Assembly (NCBI GenBank): GCA_964424555.1
Contig: CAYRIX010000005.1
Location: forward strand, 6,321 to 70,320
Length of the DNA: 64,000 nt
From: UMGS172 sp964424555
GTDB lineage: Bacteria > Bacillota > Clostridia > Oscillospirales > Acutalibacteraceae
Direction of reading: 5' to 3'
Shown: positions 1 to 9,008 of the stretch, one piece after another
How the letters are laid out: every line of letters begins with the position of its first letter
Position numbering within the stretch: position 1 is the stretch's first letter
The notes under the pieces: generated by a model
Database searches by the model: none
What the model saw: the letters and a program-made list of their open reading frames with translations, nothing else
What the model was told of the DNA's origin: nothing
Made by a program: the position numbers and the translations under genes

Positions 1-1
1 A

Positions 2-712
2 TCAATTCTCGCTGTAAATTACGGTTACATCTGGGTGGAGCTGGAGGATGGATGCAGGAACCTCGGGGGTAATGGGGCCTTCCATCGACTTTTTGAGAAT
101 GTCCAGCTTAGCCGCACCGTTGGCAACCAGCAGGATGCGCTTAGCCTGCATTATCGACATCATGCCCATCGTAATTGCACTGGTGGGCACGTCGTCCTTA
201 GAGGCAAAGAATCTCGCATTTGCCTCAATGGTCGAGGGATCAAGAGTTACGGGATGGGTGGCGGCGGTGAAGAAATCATCGGGCTCGTTAAAGCCAATGT
301 GTCCGTCAAGACCGATACCGAGCAACTGAAGATCGATTCCGCCCAACGATTTTATAAGTGCGTCGTAATTCTCGCCCTCTTTTACGAGGTCTTCGGCGCA
401 GCCGTTGGGAACATAAGTCTTAGATTTATCAATATCAACGTGATCGAAAAGGTTGTCGTTCATAAAATAGCGGTAGCTTTGGTCGTGACTGCCGTTAAGA
501 CCGACATACTCGTCAAGGTTGACCGAGGTGACATTCTTAAAGCTGATCTCACCATCGTTGACCTTCTTGATAAGGTTTTTATAGGTACCGACAGGGGATG
601 AACCTGTGGCAAGTCCCAAAACACAATCGTTTTTGAGAATGATTTGTGCCGCAATAATGTCAGCGGCTTTTTTGCTTAGCTCTTCATAAGTTTTTACGGT
701 AATAAATTTCAT
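2..712 (-). CDS. nagB: Glucosamine-6-phosphate deaminase (NagB)
   Basis: Converts glucosamine-6-phosphate to fructose-6-phosphate and ammonia in the cytoplasm. The 236-residue protein has the family phosphate loop (TGSSP, about residues 36-40), the NLDEY motif with the general base near D67, and GLDGHIGFNEP with D136, H138 and E143 in place. This is the compact Firmicute form of the family. The stop codon lies at the window edge, so the gene is complete. It starts 12 bp after the HTH-GlmM fusion gene and is almost certainly co-transcribed with it, which puts two enzymes of the glucosamine-6-phosphate branch point together. A second, divergent NagB-like gene lies at about 26.4-27.3 kb. Confidence 0.95.
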   Translation of the reverse strand: MKFITVKTYEELSKKAADIIAAQIILKNDCVLGLATGSSPVGTYKNLIKKVNDGEISFKNVTSVNLDEYVGLNGSHDQSYRYFMNDNLFDHVDIDKSKTYVPNGCAEDLVKEGENYDALIKSLGGIDLQLLGIGLDGHIGFNEPDDFFTAATHPVTLDPSTIEANARFFASKDDVPTSAITMGMMSIMQAKRILLVANGAAKLDILKKSMEGPITPEVPASILQLHPDVTVIYSEN

Positions 713-724
713 ATATTTCTCCTT

Positions 725-2341
725 TTATTCGGCTTTATGACCTTTGGCTATAATCTTATTAAGAATTCGGTCAACATATTCCTCACAGTTGGTTTCGCTT
801 TCAACCATTACACGTACAACTGGCTCAGTTCCGCTCTGTCTTAAAAGCACACGTCCACGGCCGCCGATAAGCTCCTCAACTGCCTTGACCTCTGCCAAAA
901 CATCAGAGTCGGTGACAGCGGCAGTCTTATCCTTGACACGCACGTTTTTGGTGAGCTGAGGGTAAAGCTTTACAGGCTCGGCCAATTTTGCCAAACTGAG
1001 CTTTGAATCACAGATCTCCTCGGCAACCATAATAGCGGTAAGCAATCCGTCGCCCGTAGTGGCGTACTTTTTAAGTATAATGTGACCCGATTGTTCGCCG
1101 CCCAATGCATAATCGTTCTCCTGCATGCACTCGTAAACAAAGCGGTCACCAACGGCGGTCTCGGCACATTTCATGCCTGCTTCCTTAAGGCTTGCAACAA
1201 ATCCGCTGTTGGACATGACGGTGGCAACAACGGTGTCGCCGTTGAGCATTCCTCTGGACTTCAAACGCTTGCCCAAAATATACAGCATCTTATCTCCGTC
1301 GATAACATTGCCGTTTTCATCGACTGCGATACAGCGGTCACAGTCACCGTCAAAGGCAAAGCCAAGGTCGAGGTGCTGCTCTTTAACCAAAGCGCAAAGC
1401 TTCTCAATATGGGTAGAGCCTACTCCGTTGTTGACGTTAAGACCGTCGGGCTCGGCACCGATGACGGTGGTCTGTGCGCCCAAAGCACCGAAGACCGACT
1501 TGGCGATCATCCACGAAGCACCGTTGGCACAGTCAAGGCCTATACGAAGGTTTTTGTAGGAATGGGATGCCAGCGAAATGAGATATGCAACATAACGGTT
1601 ACGTCCTGCAACATAGTCAACAATACATCCGATGCGGTCACGCACCGCCAAGGGCAGGTCGTTTCCGTTAATGCCGAGAGCCTTCATATCGCCGTCAATA
1701 TAAGCCTCGATCAAAGCGGTGGTGTTATCGTCAAGCTTTTCTCCGTAGCGATTGATGACCTTGATGCCGTTATCGTAGAACGGATTATGTGAAGCGGTAA
1801 TCATAATACCGCAGTCAAACTCATCCTGACGGGTGACATAGGAAACGCTGGGTGTGGTGGTGACGTGAAGCATATATGCGTCAGCACCCGAAGCAGTGAT
1901 ACCTGCAACAATGGAGTATTCCAGCATATAGCTTGAACGTCGGGTGTCCTTACCAATGACGATCTTCGGACGGTAGTTAGCCTTAGTACATCCCGAAAGC
2001 TCGGAGGAATAGTACCAGCCCAAGAAACGTCCGACCTTGTAGGCATGCATGGAGGTGAGATCACGGTTGGCCTCTCCTCTGAAGCCGTCGGTACCGAAGT
2101 ACTTGTTCTTCCTAGGCTCAGTCGGGTTGGTAGGATGTATATTGATCTTGTCGTGCAACAGCTCGTCGGTTGAAATGCCGAAAAGCTCACAAAGCTGCAG
2201 CACCTTATCGATCTGGGGTAATGCCTGACCCATTTCCCATTTGGATACCGACTGACGGGATACATTTATCTTATCAGCCAACTGCTCCTGAGAAATGTTT
2301 GCTGCAATGCGCAGCTCGGTAATTTTTTCACCAATAGTCAT
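725..2341 (-). CDS. glmM: Xre-type HTH domain fused to phosphoglucosamine mutase (GlmM)
   Basis: Residues about 5-60 form a classic HTH_3/Xre DNA-binding domain (ISQEQLADKINVSRQSVSKW). From about residue 80 the protein is a full phosphohexomutase of the GlmM type: KYFGTDGFRG start, catalytic Ser184 in TASHNP, metal loop DGDCD at 331-335, sugar-binding GGEQSGH near 414-420 and phosphate loop RQSGTEP near 501-507. GlmM interconverts glucosamine-6-P and glucosamine-1-P for UDP-GlcNAc synthesis. GlmM is usually about 450 residues; the 538 here are explained by the HTH domain. No methionine lies between residues 37 and 80 that could start a separate GlmM, and AAGGAG precedes the ATG, so a true fusion is likely. 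Regulation by the HTH domain is inferred. Confidence 0.88.
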   Translation of the reverse strand: MTIGEKITELRIAANISQEQLADKINVSRQSVSKWEMGQALPQIDKVLQLCELFGISTDELLHDKINIHPTNPTEPRKNKYFGTDGFRGEANRDLTSMHAYKVGRFLGWYYSSELSGCTKANYRPKIVIGKDTRRSSYMLEYSIVAGITASGADAYMLHVTTTPSVSYVTRQDEFDCGIMITASHNPFYDNGIKVINRYGEKLDDNTTALIEAYIDGDMKALGINGNDLPLAVRDRIGCIVDYVAGRNRYVAYLISLASHSYKNLRIGLDCANGASWMIAKSVFGALGAQTTVIGAEPDGLNVNNGVGSTHIEKLCALVKEQHLDLGFAFDGDCDRCIAVDENGNVIDGDKMLYILGKRLKSRGMLNGDTVVATVMSNSGFVASLKEAGMKCAETAVGDRFVYECMQENDYALGGEQSGHIILKKYATTGDGLLTAIMVAEEICDSKLSLAKLAEPVKLYPQLTKNVRVKDKTAAVTDSDVLAEVKAVEELIGGRGRVLLRQSGTEPVVRVMVESETNCEEYVDRILNKIIAKGHKAE

Positions 2342-2687
2342 AGTCTGAACTCCTTATTATAATTGTAACGGAAATTCGGTAAAATATACAGGTTTTAAAT
2401 AGTCAAGTATATTCAAAACCAATTTACGTTATTATAATATCAAAAATCTTTCAAAGTATCAACCAAGTTTGAATAGAAATTTTAGAAACCACAGGTTGCG
2501 AAAAGTTGAGATAAAGGGTGAATTTTATTTAAACAAACTGTGAATTTCACAATGTTTGCAAACAAAAGTTTACAAAAGTGCTGTGTTTGCTGTAGACGGT
2601 AAAGTGGATAGATATATGGAATGGAATCGGTTGTTGAGAGTGGATTTTGTCGGCAAAGTAACCAAATATGCATTTTAGTTTATAAAT
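2342..2687. other. Divergent intergenic region, AT-rich
   Basis: The gap between the HTH-GlmM gene (minus) and argG (plus) is about 466 bp. Its right end holds the arginine operator and argG promoter, listed separately. The rest is strongly AT-rich with no convincing gene or structured RNA. A promoter for the minus-strand operon must lie here, but I see only weak candidates. Confidence 0.5.
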
Positions 2688-2725
2688 ATTCATTAATTTT
2701 GCATAAATATGAATATTTTTGCAAA
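2688..2725 (+). promoter_or_regulatory. Probable ArgR/AhrC operator (tandem ARG-box half-sites)
   Basis: Positions 2708-2725 read TATGAATATTTTTGCAAA, close to the Bacillus ARG-box form CATGAATAAAAATKCAAK. An upstream partner with half-sites ATTCA (2688-2692) and TGCAT (2700-2704) makes a tandem arrangement as at other ArgR targets. It lies just upstream of the argG -35 element, so arginine-dependent repression is likely. No arginine repressor gene is in the window. Confidence 0.6.
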
Positions 2726-2742
2726 AAACTTTAAAAAAGGAC

Positions 2743-2770
2743 TTGATTTTTTAATTTTGGAGTGTATAAT
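2743..2770 (+). promoter_or_regulatory. Sigma-A promoter of argG
   Basis: TTGATT at 2743-2748 and TATAAT at 2765-2770 are separated by 16 bp. The argG ribosome binding site AAAGGAGA follows at about 2791-2798. Confidence 0.7.
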
Positions 2771-2807
2771 GTTGATTGTAGCAAAATTTTAAAGGAGATC
2801 ATTCAAA

Positions 2808-4031
2808 ATGAAAGAGATAAAAAAGGTAGTTCTTGCCTATTCGGGCGGACTTGATACTTCGATCATCATTCCTTGGCTTAAGGAAAACTATAACAACCCT
2901 GAGGTTATTGCTGTTTCGGGTGACGTCGGTCAGGGAACTGAGCTTGACGGACTTGAGGAAAAGGCTTTAAAGACCGGCGCTTCCAAGCTTTATGTTCTTG
3001 ACCTTAAGAAAGAGTATGTTGAGGATTATATTTGGCCTTGCCTTAAGGCAGGTGCCGATTACGAGTCTTATCTGCTCGGCACTTCGCACGCACGTCCCTG
3101 CATCGCCAAGGCTTTGGCCGACATTGCGAAGAAAGAAAATGCCGATGCCATCTGCCACGGCTGTACAGGAAAGGGTAACGATCAGGTTCGTTTCGAGCTG
3201 ACACTTAAGGCTTTTGCTCCTGATCTTCAGATCATCGCTCCTTGGCGTGAGTGGGATATCAAATCCCGTGAGGAAGAGATCGAGTATGCTGAGGCTCATA
3301 ACATCCCGTTGAAGATAAACCGTGAGACCAACTACTCCAAGGATAAGAACGTATGGCACCTCTCTCACGAGGGCATGGATCTTGAGGACCCAGCAAACGA
3401 GCCGCTTTATAATAAGGAAGGCTTCCTTGAAATGGGCGTTTCACCTGAGCAGGCACCCGATACCCCCACCTACGTTACCATCCACTTTGAAAAGGGTGTT
3501 CCCACTGCTGTTGACGGTGTTGAGATGGACGGCCTTAAGATAGTTGAGACATTGAACGAAATCGGCGGCAAGAACGGTATCGGTCTACTTGATCTTGTTG
3601 AGAACCGTCTTGTCGGTATGAAGAGCCGTGGTGTTTACGAGACTCCGGGCGGTGCCATCCTTTACAAGGCACACGAGGTCTTGGAGACCATTACCCTTGA
3701 CAGAGATACCTCTCACTATAAGAAGCTGGTTGCGCAGAAGTTCGGTGAGCTTGTATACTTCGGTCAGTGGTTTACTCCGCTTCGTGAGGCTCTCTCGGCA
3801 TTTGTTGATAAAACTCAGGAGAATGTTACCGGTGATGTTAAGCTCAAGCTCTACAAGGGCAATATGATCAATGCAGGCGTAACCTCTCCGTATTCCCTTT
3901 ACGATGACGAGATCGCATCGTTTGGTGACGATGAGGGTGCATATGATCAGAAGGATTCCGCAGGCTTTATCAACCTGTTTGGTCTGCCCATCAAGGTGCA
4001 GGCAAAGCTGAACGAGAAGCTCGGCAAGTAA
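2808..4031 (+). CDS. argG: Argininosuccinate synthase (ArgG)
   Basis: Joins citrulline and aspartate with ATP to form argininosuccinate in arginine biosynthesis. The 407-residue protein is full length. The N-terminal PP-loop ATPase motif (LAYSGGLDTS, about residues 9-18) and the HGCTGKGNDQ motif in the middle are diagnostic. The start is set by AAAGGAGA ten bases upstream of the ATG. It is followed by a hairpin and then argH, the usual order. Upstream ARG-box-like sites suggest arginine control. Confidence 0.97.
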   Translation: MKEIKKVVLAYSGGLDTSIIIPWLKENYNNPEVIAVSGDVGQGTELDGLEEKALKTGASKLYVLDLKKEYVEDYIWPCLKAGADYESYLLGTSHARPCIAKALADIAKKENADAICHGCTGKGNDQVRFELTLKAFAPDLQIIAPWREWDIKSREEEIEYAEAHNIPLKINRETNYSKDKNVWHLSHEGMDLEDPANEPLYNKEGFLEMGVSPEQAPDTPTYVTIHFEKGVPTAVDGVEMDGLKIVETLNEIGGKNGIGLLDLVENRLVGMKSRGVYETPGGAILYKAHEVLETITLDRDTSHYKKLVAQKFGELVYFGQWFTPLREALSAFVDKTQENVTGDVKLKLYKGNMINAGVTSPYSLYDDEIASFGDDEGAYDQKDSAGFINLFGLPIKVQAKLNEKLGK

Positions 4032-4041
4032 TAAATTATAT

Positions 4042-4083
4042 ACACAACGCAGCGGAATACATCCGCTGCGCTTTGTGGTTTTT
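4042..4083 (+). terminator. Hairpin after argG
   Basis: CACAAcGCAGCGGA pairs with TCCGCTGCgcTTTGTG across a short loop and is followed by TTTTT at about 4079-4083. Because argH follows without a clear promoter, it may be only a partial terminator. Confidence 0.6.
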
Positions 4084-4153
4084 AAATGAAGTCAATCTTT
4101 GTTATCCTTCTCCGTTGGGGAAGGTAAAAATGTGCTTATAGGAGCAATGAAAA

Positions 4154-5530
4154 ATGAAACTTTGGGCAGGAAGATTTAAAAAAGAACTGGATCCCAGAAC
4201 CAATGACTTCAACCGGTCACTACCGTTTGACAGCCGTATGTACCGTCAGGACATTGAGGGCTCAATGGCACACGCAAAAATGTTGGGCAAATGCGGAATC
4301 ATCCCCGAGGATGACTGTGCTAAGATATTGGACGGTCTCGCAGGTATACTTAACGACATTGATAATGGCGTGTTGGTCTTCGACGATGTTTCGGAGGATA
4401 TCCATACCTTTATTGAGGCCGAGCTCACCCGACGTGTAGGGGATGCAGGCAAGCGTCTGCACACAGCCCGAAGCCGTAACGATCAGGTGGCCTTGGACAT
4501 CCGTCTGTATTTGCGTGACGAGTGCGATACTTTGGTCGAAATGCTTAAAGAGTATGCTTCGGTCATTGCTGGCAAAGCTTTAGAATATTCCGAGACCGTC
4601 ATGCCGGGCTACACACATTTGCAGCGTGCTCAGCCCATAGTTTTCGGACATCAGCTTTTGGCTTATGCCGAAATGGCCATGCGTGACATTGGCCGTATCA
4701 AGGACTGCCGTGAGCGAATGAATGTATCACCCTTAGGCTCGTGCGCTTTAGCAGGCACAACATATCCCTTGGACCGTGAATATGTTGCCGAGCAGCTTAA
4801 TATGAACGGTGTGACCCAAAACAGCCTCGACGGTGTTTCCGACCGTGATTTTGCGTTGGAGCTGGCATCGGCGCTGTCTATCATAATGGTACATCTCAGC
4901 CGTTTCTCAGAGGAGATAATCCTTTGGTGCTCAGGTGAGTTCAGATTCGTCGAGCTTGACGATGCATTTTCCACAGGCTCGTCCATCATGCCGCAGAAAA
5001 AGAATCCCGATATTGCAGAGCTTGTACGAGGAAAATCGGGCAGAGTTTTCGGTGACAGTATGACACTTCTTACCGCAATGAAGGGTATTCCGCTTGCATA
5101 TAATAAGGATATGCAAGAGGATAAGGAGGCCATTTTTGATGCGGTTGATACCGTCGAAAAGTGCCTTACTGCCTTTATCCCGATGCTTGATACCATGAAG
5201 GTCAATGCTGCCAATATGAGGAAGGCCGCATCGTTCGGATTTATCAACGCGACCGACTGTGCCGACTGGCTGGTCGGTCAGGGCCTGCCGTTTCGTGATG
5301 CATATAAGGCAACGGGTGAGCTGGTCGCAAGATGCATTGAGCTGAATACTTCGCTTGAGGAACTGCCGCTCCAAGAGTACAAAAAGATCTGCGAGTTGTT
5401 CAACAACGATCTTTACAATGCCATCGACCTTGACAAATGTGTCCGCGACCGAACTGTATTGGGCGGACCTGCACCGAGTCAGGTGAAGCTTCAGGCAGAG
5501 CAATTAAAAAAGCGAATAGAAAACATATAA
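4154..5530 (+). CDS. argH: Argininosuccinate lyase (ArgH)
   Basis: Splits argininosuccinate into arginine and fumarate, the last step of arginine synthesis. The 458-residue protein carries the fumarase/aspartase-superfamily signature GSSIMPQKKNPD around residue 277, with the catalytic Ser in the flexible loop, plus TARSRNDQV and the MPGYTHLQRAQP motif. AGGAG precedes the ATG at 4154; an earlier out-of-frame ATG at 4147 is not used. It sits directly after argG, with a terminator following. Confidence 0.97.
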   Translation: MKLWAGRFKKELDPRTNDFNRSLPFDSRMYRQDIEGSMAHAKMLGKCGIIPEDDCAKILDGLAGILNDIDNGVLVFDDVSEDIHTFIEAELTRRVGDAGKRLHTARSRNDQVALDIRLYLRDECDTLVEMLKEYASVIAGKALEYSETVMPGYTHLQRAQPIVFGHQLLAYAEMAMRDIGRIKDCRERMNVSPLGSCALAGTTYPLDREYVAEQLNMNGVTQNSLDGVSDRDFALELASALSIIMVHLSRFSEEIILWCSGEFRFVELDDAFSTGSSIMPQKKNPDIAELVRGKSGRVFGDSMTLLTAMKGIPLAYNKDMQEDKEAIFDAVDTVEKCLTAFIPMLDTMKVNAANMRKAASFGFINATDCADWLVGQGLPFRDAYKATGELVARCIELNTSLEELPLQEYKKICELFNNDLYNAIDLDKCVRDRTVLGGPAPSQVKLQAEQLKKRIENI

Positions 5531-5535
5531 GCTAT

Positions 5536-5574
5536 AAACCGAGCAGGAAATCAAAGATATTCTGCTCGGTTTTG
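5536..5574 (+). terminator. Rho-independent terminator after argH
   Basis: AAACCGAGCAG (5536-5546) pairs with CTGCTCGGTTTT (5562-5573). It ends the argGH unit. Confidence 0.8.
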
Positions 5575-5636
5575 TATATTTAAGATTTAAATTGCTCTCA
5601 AATTAAATATTTTTTGTGAATAAATACAAAATTATC

Positions 5637-5665
5637 TTGCATTGAAGACAAGTTGCAAGTATAAT
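5637..5665 (+). promoter_or_regulatory. Sigma-A promoter of the InlB-repeat protein gene
   Basis: TTGCAT at 5637-5642, a 17-bp spacer, and TATAAT at 5660-5665. Confidence 0.75.
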
Positions 5666-5717
5666 TGAGCTTGTGTATGTGTAGTTTTAAAATATATTGT
5701 TTTTAAGAGGTAGATGA

Positions 5718-7730
5718 ATGATGAAAAAGTATTTTGCAAAGAGCCTTTGCGTGCTGATGGCTGTTATGATGCTTTTGAGCGTTTGCTCGGTCGGTATAAG
5801 TGCGGCTACTGCTTCAACTGCTGCAGTGCTCTCGGAATATGTTGCCGATTTTGAGGACAACTATTATTCTGCAGCTTCGGCTGACAACTGCACGTCGGGT
5901 GCTGTTATCGAGGATGACGGAAGCAAAGTGCTTGAAGTAGTATTAAAGTCTAGCTCGCAGACCGATCGCTTTGAAATCTATAATTCTTCCAAAGGCAATC
6001 TTACCATAAAGGACGGAAAGGTATATGCCGTTACCGTAAGCTATAAGGTGGTACAGGTCGGCGGCGATGATACCGTGGCTAATGCGCCCACATCTATAAA
6101 CCTTGTGCGTTATACAGGTGGCGGAAACGAGCTTGTTAAGGTAAAGTCTTTCTCAAGCTCAACATACTATCCCGGCGATTCTACCGAGTGGGTGACCTCT
6201 ACCGTAGTATTCAAGGCAGGTGTTGCCTCATCTCCCGAGTACAACCGTCTTGCTATCAATGTTATTTCATCATCCTGCCCGTCTATCGAAACCAATATTG
6301 AGTCTAATATGACCAAGATATTATTTGATAACATAACCGTTACGGAGTGTACCGAAGCTGCCAAGTCTATTGAGTTCATCTCAAACGGCGGTAGCTATTG
6401 TGACACCGTGCTTGCACTTGCGGGTGAGAGTGTTGAACTGCCTACTCCTACACGTGACCTTTATGAGTTCGCCGGCTGGTATACTGATGTCGAGTTTACT
6501 AAGGCCTTTAAAAAGACGACCATGCCCAGCTCTTTGAGCACCAAGCTTTATGCCAAGTGGGATATCACTGAAGATGCTGTTTCGGTAAAATTTGTGACTA
6601 ACAACGGAACTACTGTGGAAACTGCGGTCGGACGTGAGGGCGATGCACTTAGCCTGCCTGCGCTGACCCGTGAAAATTGCAATTTTGCAGGCTGGTTTGA
6701 TAAGGAGTATACGACCCGTTATACCGAAACTGTTTTCCCGAAAGAGAGTTTGACTCTTTATGCCAAGTGGGAGATAATTCCTCAGCTTATTACATTTGAT
6801 AATGTTGATGATTTTCCTGCTCCCGACAACGCCACTTTTACCAAGAGATGTCTTATCGGTACGGATAAATATGTTACTAAAAGCTCTAAAGGCTACAATA
6901 GTGAAAATGCACTGCATTACTCTTTCCAGAGAGGATATGATCTGACGGGCTCTGCAGGTAAAAGCACACCTGCCGCCGTATTGCTTATTGACGAAAACGG
7001 CGAGAAGGTAAAGCTTACCTCGGGCAAAACATATGTATTCACTTTTAAATATAAGGTGGTCGATTACATCAGCAGTAAGGGAAGCATTACTCTGATTGCT
7101 TCCAATGCAAGCGGTGCGTGGGGACAGGACCGTCAGCTGCAAAGTTCAAAGACCGCATTGCTTGAATACGATGCTTCCGATGAGGGCAAGGGCTGGCAGA
7201 CAGGTAAGTTTACCCATGAGTGGGATGCCAAGACCGACGACGGAAGCTACTGTTACATTGCCATCGGTGGTGAGGCGGAGGTATATGTTGATGAGGTTCT
7301 TGTTTACGAATATGACAAGAACTTCAAGGCCAACACCGATAAAATGATGCTCTGCTTCGACAGCGGCATTGCTCCTATTGTGGATACCGTTTATGCTGAC
7401 CGAGACTCCGAGGTCACCCTGCCTCAGCTTGAAATGGAGGGTTACCGTTTCCTCGGTTGGACCTATGATGAGGAACGGCTTCAGCCTGTTGAGTCCGAAA
7501 CCATCACACTTGATACAATGTATACCAAGCTGTATGCCGATTGGTTCAAGATACCGCCCGTAGTTGAAGAACCCGAACCCGAGCCCGAACCCGAGCCTGT
7601 GGTTCAGCCTGAGCCCGAAGATGACGGAATGATGCTTGTGTACATAATTATTGCAGGTGTGGCTGTTCTTATCATTGCGGCGGCGGTTGTTATCATTGTC
7701 GTAATTAAAAAGAAAAAGGCTAAGAGTTAA
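5718..7730 (+). CDS. Membrane-anchored surface protein with InlB B-repeats
   Basis: A 670-residue exported protein. It has a signal peptide (MMKKYF start, hydrophobic core LMAVMMLLSVCSVGISA). Three Listeria/Bacteroides InlB_B-type repeats follow, each ending in AGW/LGW...LYAKW or LYADW: about residues 215-285, 290-353 and 545-610. Between and before them are two beta-rich stretches that resemble carbohydrate-binding-type sandwich domains; that resemblance is inferred. A Pro-Glu repeat linker leads to a C-terminal transmembrane helix (LVYIIIAGVAVLIIAAAVVI) and a KKKKAK tail. There is no LPXTG, so it is membrane-anchored rather than sortase-linked. The ligand is unknown; adhesion or glycan binding is plausible. 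ATG pairs at 5718 and 5721 follow AAGAGG. Confidence 0.8.
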   Translation: MMKKYFAKSLCVLMAVMMLLSVCSVGISAATASTAAVLSEYVADFEDNYYSAASADNCTSGAVIEDDGSKVLEVVLKSSSQTDRFEIYNSSKGNLTIKDGKVYAVTVSYKVVQVGGDDTVANAPTSINLVRYTGGGNELVKVKSFSSSTYYPGDSTEWVTSTVVFKAGVASSPEYNRLAINVISSSCPSIETNIESNMTKILFDNITVTECTEAAKSIEFISNGGSYCDTVLALAGESVELPTPTRDLYEFAGWYTDVEFTKAFKKTTMPSSLSTKLYAKWDITEDAVSVKFVTNNGTTVETAVGREGDALSLPALTRENCNFAGWFDKEYTTRYTETVFPKESLTLYAKWEIIPQLITFDNVDDFPAPDNATFTKRCLIGTDKYVTKSSKGYNSENALHYSFQRGYDLTGSAGKSTPAAVLLIDENGEKVKLTSGKTYVFTFKYKVVDYISSKGSITLIASNASGAWGQDRQLQSSKTALLEYDASDEGKGWQTGKFTHEWDAKTDDGSYCYIAIGGEAEVYVDEVLVYEYDKNFKANTDKMMLCFDSGIAPIVDTVYADRDSEVTLPQLEMEGYRFLGWTYDEERLQPVESETITLDTMYTKLYADWFKIPPVVEEPEPEPEPEPVVQPEPEDDGMMLVYIIIAGVAVLIIAAAVVIIVVIKKKKAKS

Positions 7731-7760
7731 GCTTGAAGCTGAATAAAAGTATTAAATTAA

Positions 7761-7798
7761 AGACATCTCCTTTTATCGAAAAGGGAGATGTCTTTTTT
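7761..7798. terminator. Terminator between convergent genes
   Basis: AGACATCTCC (7761-7770) pairs perfectly with GGAGATGTCT (7784-7793), followed by TTTTTT. It ends the surface protein gene. The upstream A-rich side may also serve the convergent hydrolase gene. Confidence 0.85.
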
Positions 7799-7802
7799 AG
7801 CA

Positions 7803-8774
7803 TTATGAGTCGTAGGATGCCCAAAAATCCTTAACAGCGGCCTCATAACCGTCTTTATCAACAAGGTAGCTCATACCGTGCTCAGCACCCGGCACCACAA
7901 ACAGTCTTTTCGGCTGTGGGCAGGCCTTGTAGTTTTCAAAGGTCATGTCTATCGGCACAAAGTGATCGTCGGTGCCATGAATAAACAGCACAGGCACCGT
8001 GCAACTTTTTAACGCATCGGCACATGAATAATCAATAGTGACCTTGTTTTTCTTTTTGTACATATCCTCGGCAACCGTTCGGTATATTCCGTAAGGCACA
8101 TGGAAATGCCGTTCGACAACATGCTTCCAGATATCTCTTGGCGACGAGAAGCCACAGTCGGCGACTATTCCCTTGACGTTTTCGGGCAACTTGAAGCCGG
8201 ATGTCATTAAAACGGTAGTGGCACCCATTGAAATACCGCCGAGGTATATCGGCAAGGTGCTGTTTGTACGCTCATTGACCCATTTTATCCACTCAAAGCA
8301 GTCGTACCGCTCAAGCAGACCAAAGCCCATGTATTCACCGTCACTGTCGCCTTGACCTCTTTGCTCGGCATAAAGCACCGAGCATTCGTTACTGTGCCAA
8401 AAATCGGATATTGCACCGAAATCCTGATACCAATTAGACCTCCAGCCGTGCATTGCTATTACAATTCGCTTGGCGTTTTTGCATTCGTGCCAATGGCCAA
8501 CCAGCCTGATTCCGTCGTGAGAGGCTATGCTTACGGTCTCACAGTCGCTGTTTTTGAGCTTATCAGACTCTTGCGATATAGCCTCAATAAGCTTGGAGAC
8601 CTCTTGTGAGCCCATAAGCTTTTTCTTGTGACGGTCGACCGCCTTGGGAGCTTTGCGGTCAAGTGCTATCTTCATAAGGTATTTTGCGGTTACTCGGTGT
8701 ATTACGGCTAATGCCGTGATGCCGACTGTCGCTACCCCTGAAATAAGCAGAGCATTTCTCGTTTTTTTATTCAT
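7803..8774 (-). CDS. Alpha/beta hydrolase, membrane-tethered
   Basis: A 323-residue hydrolase of the S33/BAAT-like type. The N-terminus has a hydrophobic segment (ALLISGVATVGITALAVI, residues 8-25), suggesting a membrane anchor. The fold is marked by MHGWRSNW (oxyanion region, about 108), nucleophile Ser182 in GGISMGATT, an Asp in HGTDDHFVP and the His in GAEHGM. Substrate is unknown; related proteins act as esterases or peptidases. The gene is monocistronic and converges on the surface protein gene. The assignment to the superfamily is firm, the substrate is not. Confidence 0.85.
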   Translation of the reverse strand: MNKKTRNALLISGVATVGITALAVIHRVTAKYLMKIALDRKAPKAVDRHKKKLMGSQEVSKLIEAISQESDKLKNSDCETVSIASHDGIRLVGHWHECKNAKRIVIAMHGWRSNWYQDFGAISDFWHSNECSVLYAEQRGQGDSDGEYMGFGLLERYDCFEWIKWVNERTNSTLPIYLGGISMGATTVLMTSGFKLPENVKGIVADCGFSSPRDIWKHVVERHFHVPYGIYRTVAEDMYKKKNKVTIDYSCADALKSCTVPVLFIHGTDDHFVPIDMTFENYKACPQPKRLFVVPGAEHGMSYLVDKDGYEAAVKDFWASYDS

Positions 8775-8967
8775 TTCATCATACCTCCCATTAATTTATA
8801 GTGATTATAGAATGTCAAAATGCCCAAAAGCGTTTCGACAAACCGATATAATTGGCTTTCGCCATTATATTTTTATCACATATATTATCCCACATAATTT
8901 TCCTTATAGCAATAATCACTCGGCAAAATTTTCATATTATTAATTTTTTGTATGTGTAATAAGATTT

Positions 8968-8995
8968 AAGCCCCGACAGCGGTAGGGGCTTTTTA
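8968..8995 (+). terminator. Hairpin with T-run of unclear owner
   Basis: AAGCCCC (8968-8974) pairs with GGGGCTT (8985-8991), followed by TTTT on the plus strand. The gene it would serve is unclear: the neighbour ending here (about 9009) is on the minus strand, where the T-run is poor. Confidence 0.4.
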
Positions 8996-9008
8996 ACGCT
9001 CATAAAGC

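Noticed and set aside
35..601. 188-codon plus-strand frame opposite nagB
   Set aside because: Shadow of the nagB coding sequence; no start signals and no recognisable domain.
2482..2673. 63-codon minus-strand frame in the glmM-argG gap
   Set aside because: No ribosome binding site, low-complexity composition, and it lies next to regulatory DNA.
6381..7142. 253-codon minus-strand frame opposite the InlB-repeat gene
   Set aside because: Shadow of a coding gene with strong codon bias; the composition is not protein-like.
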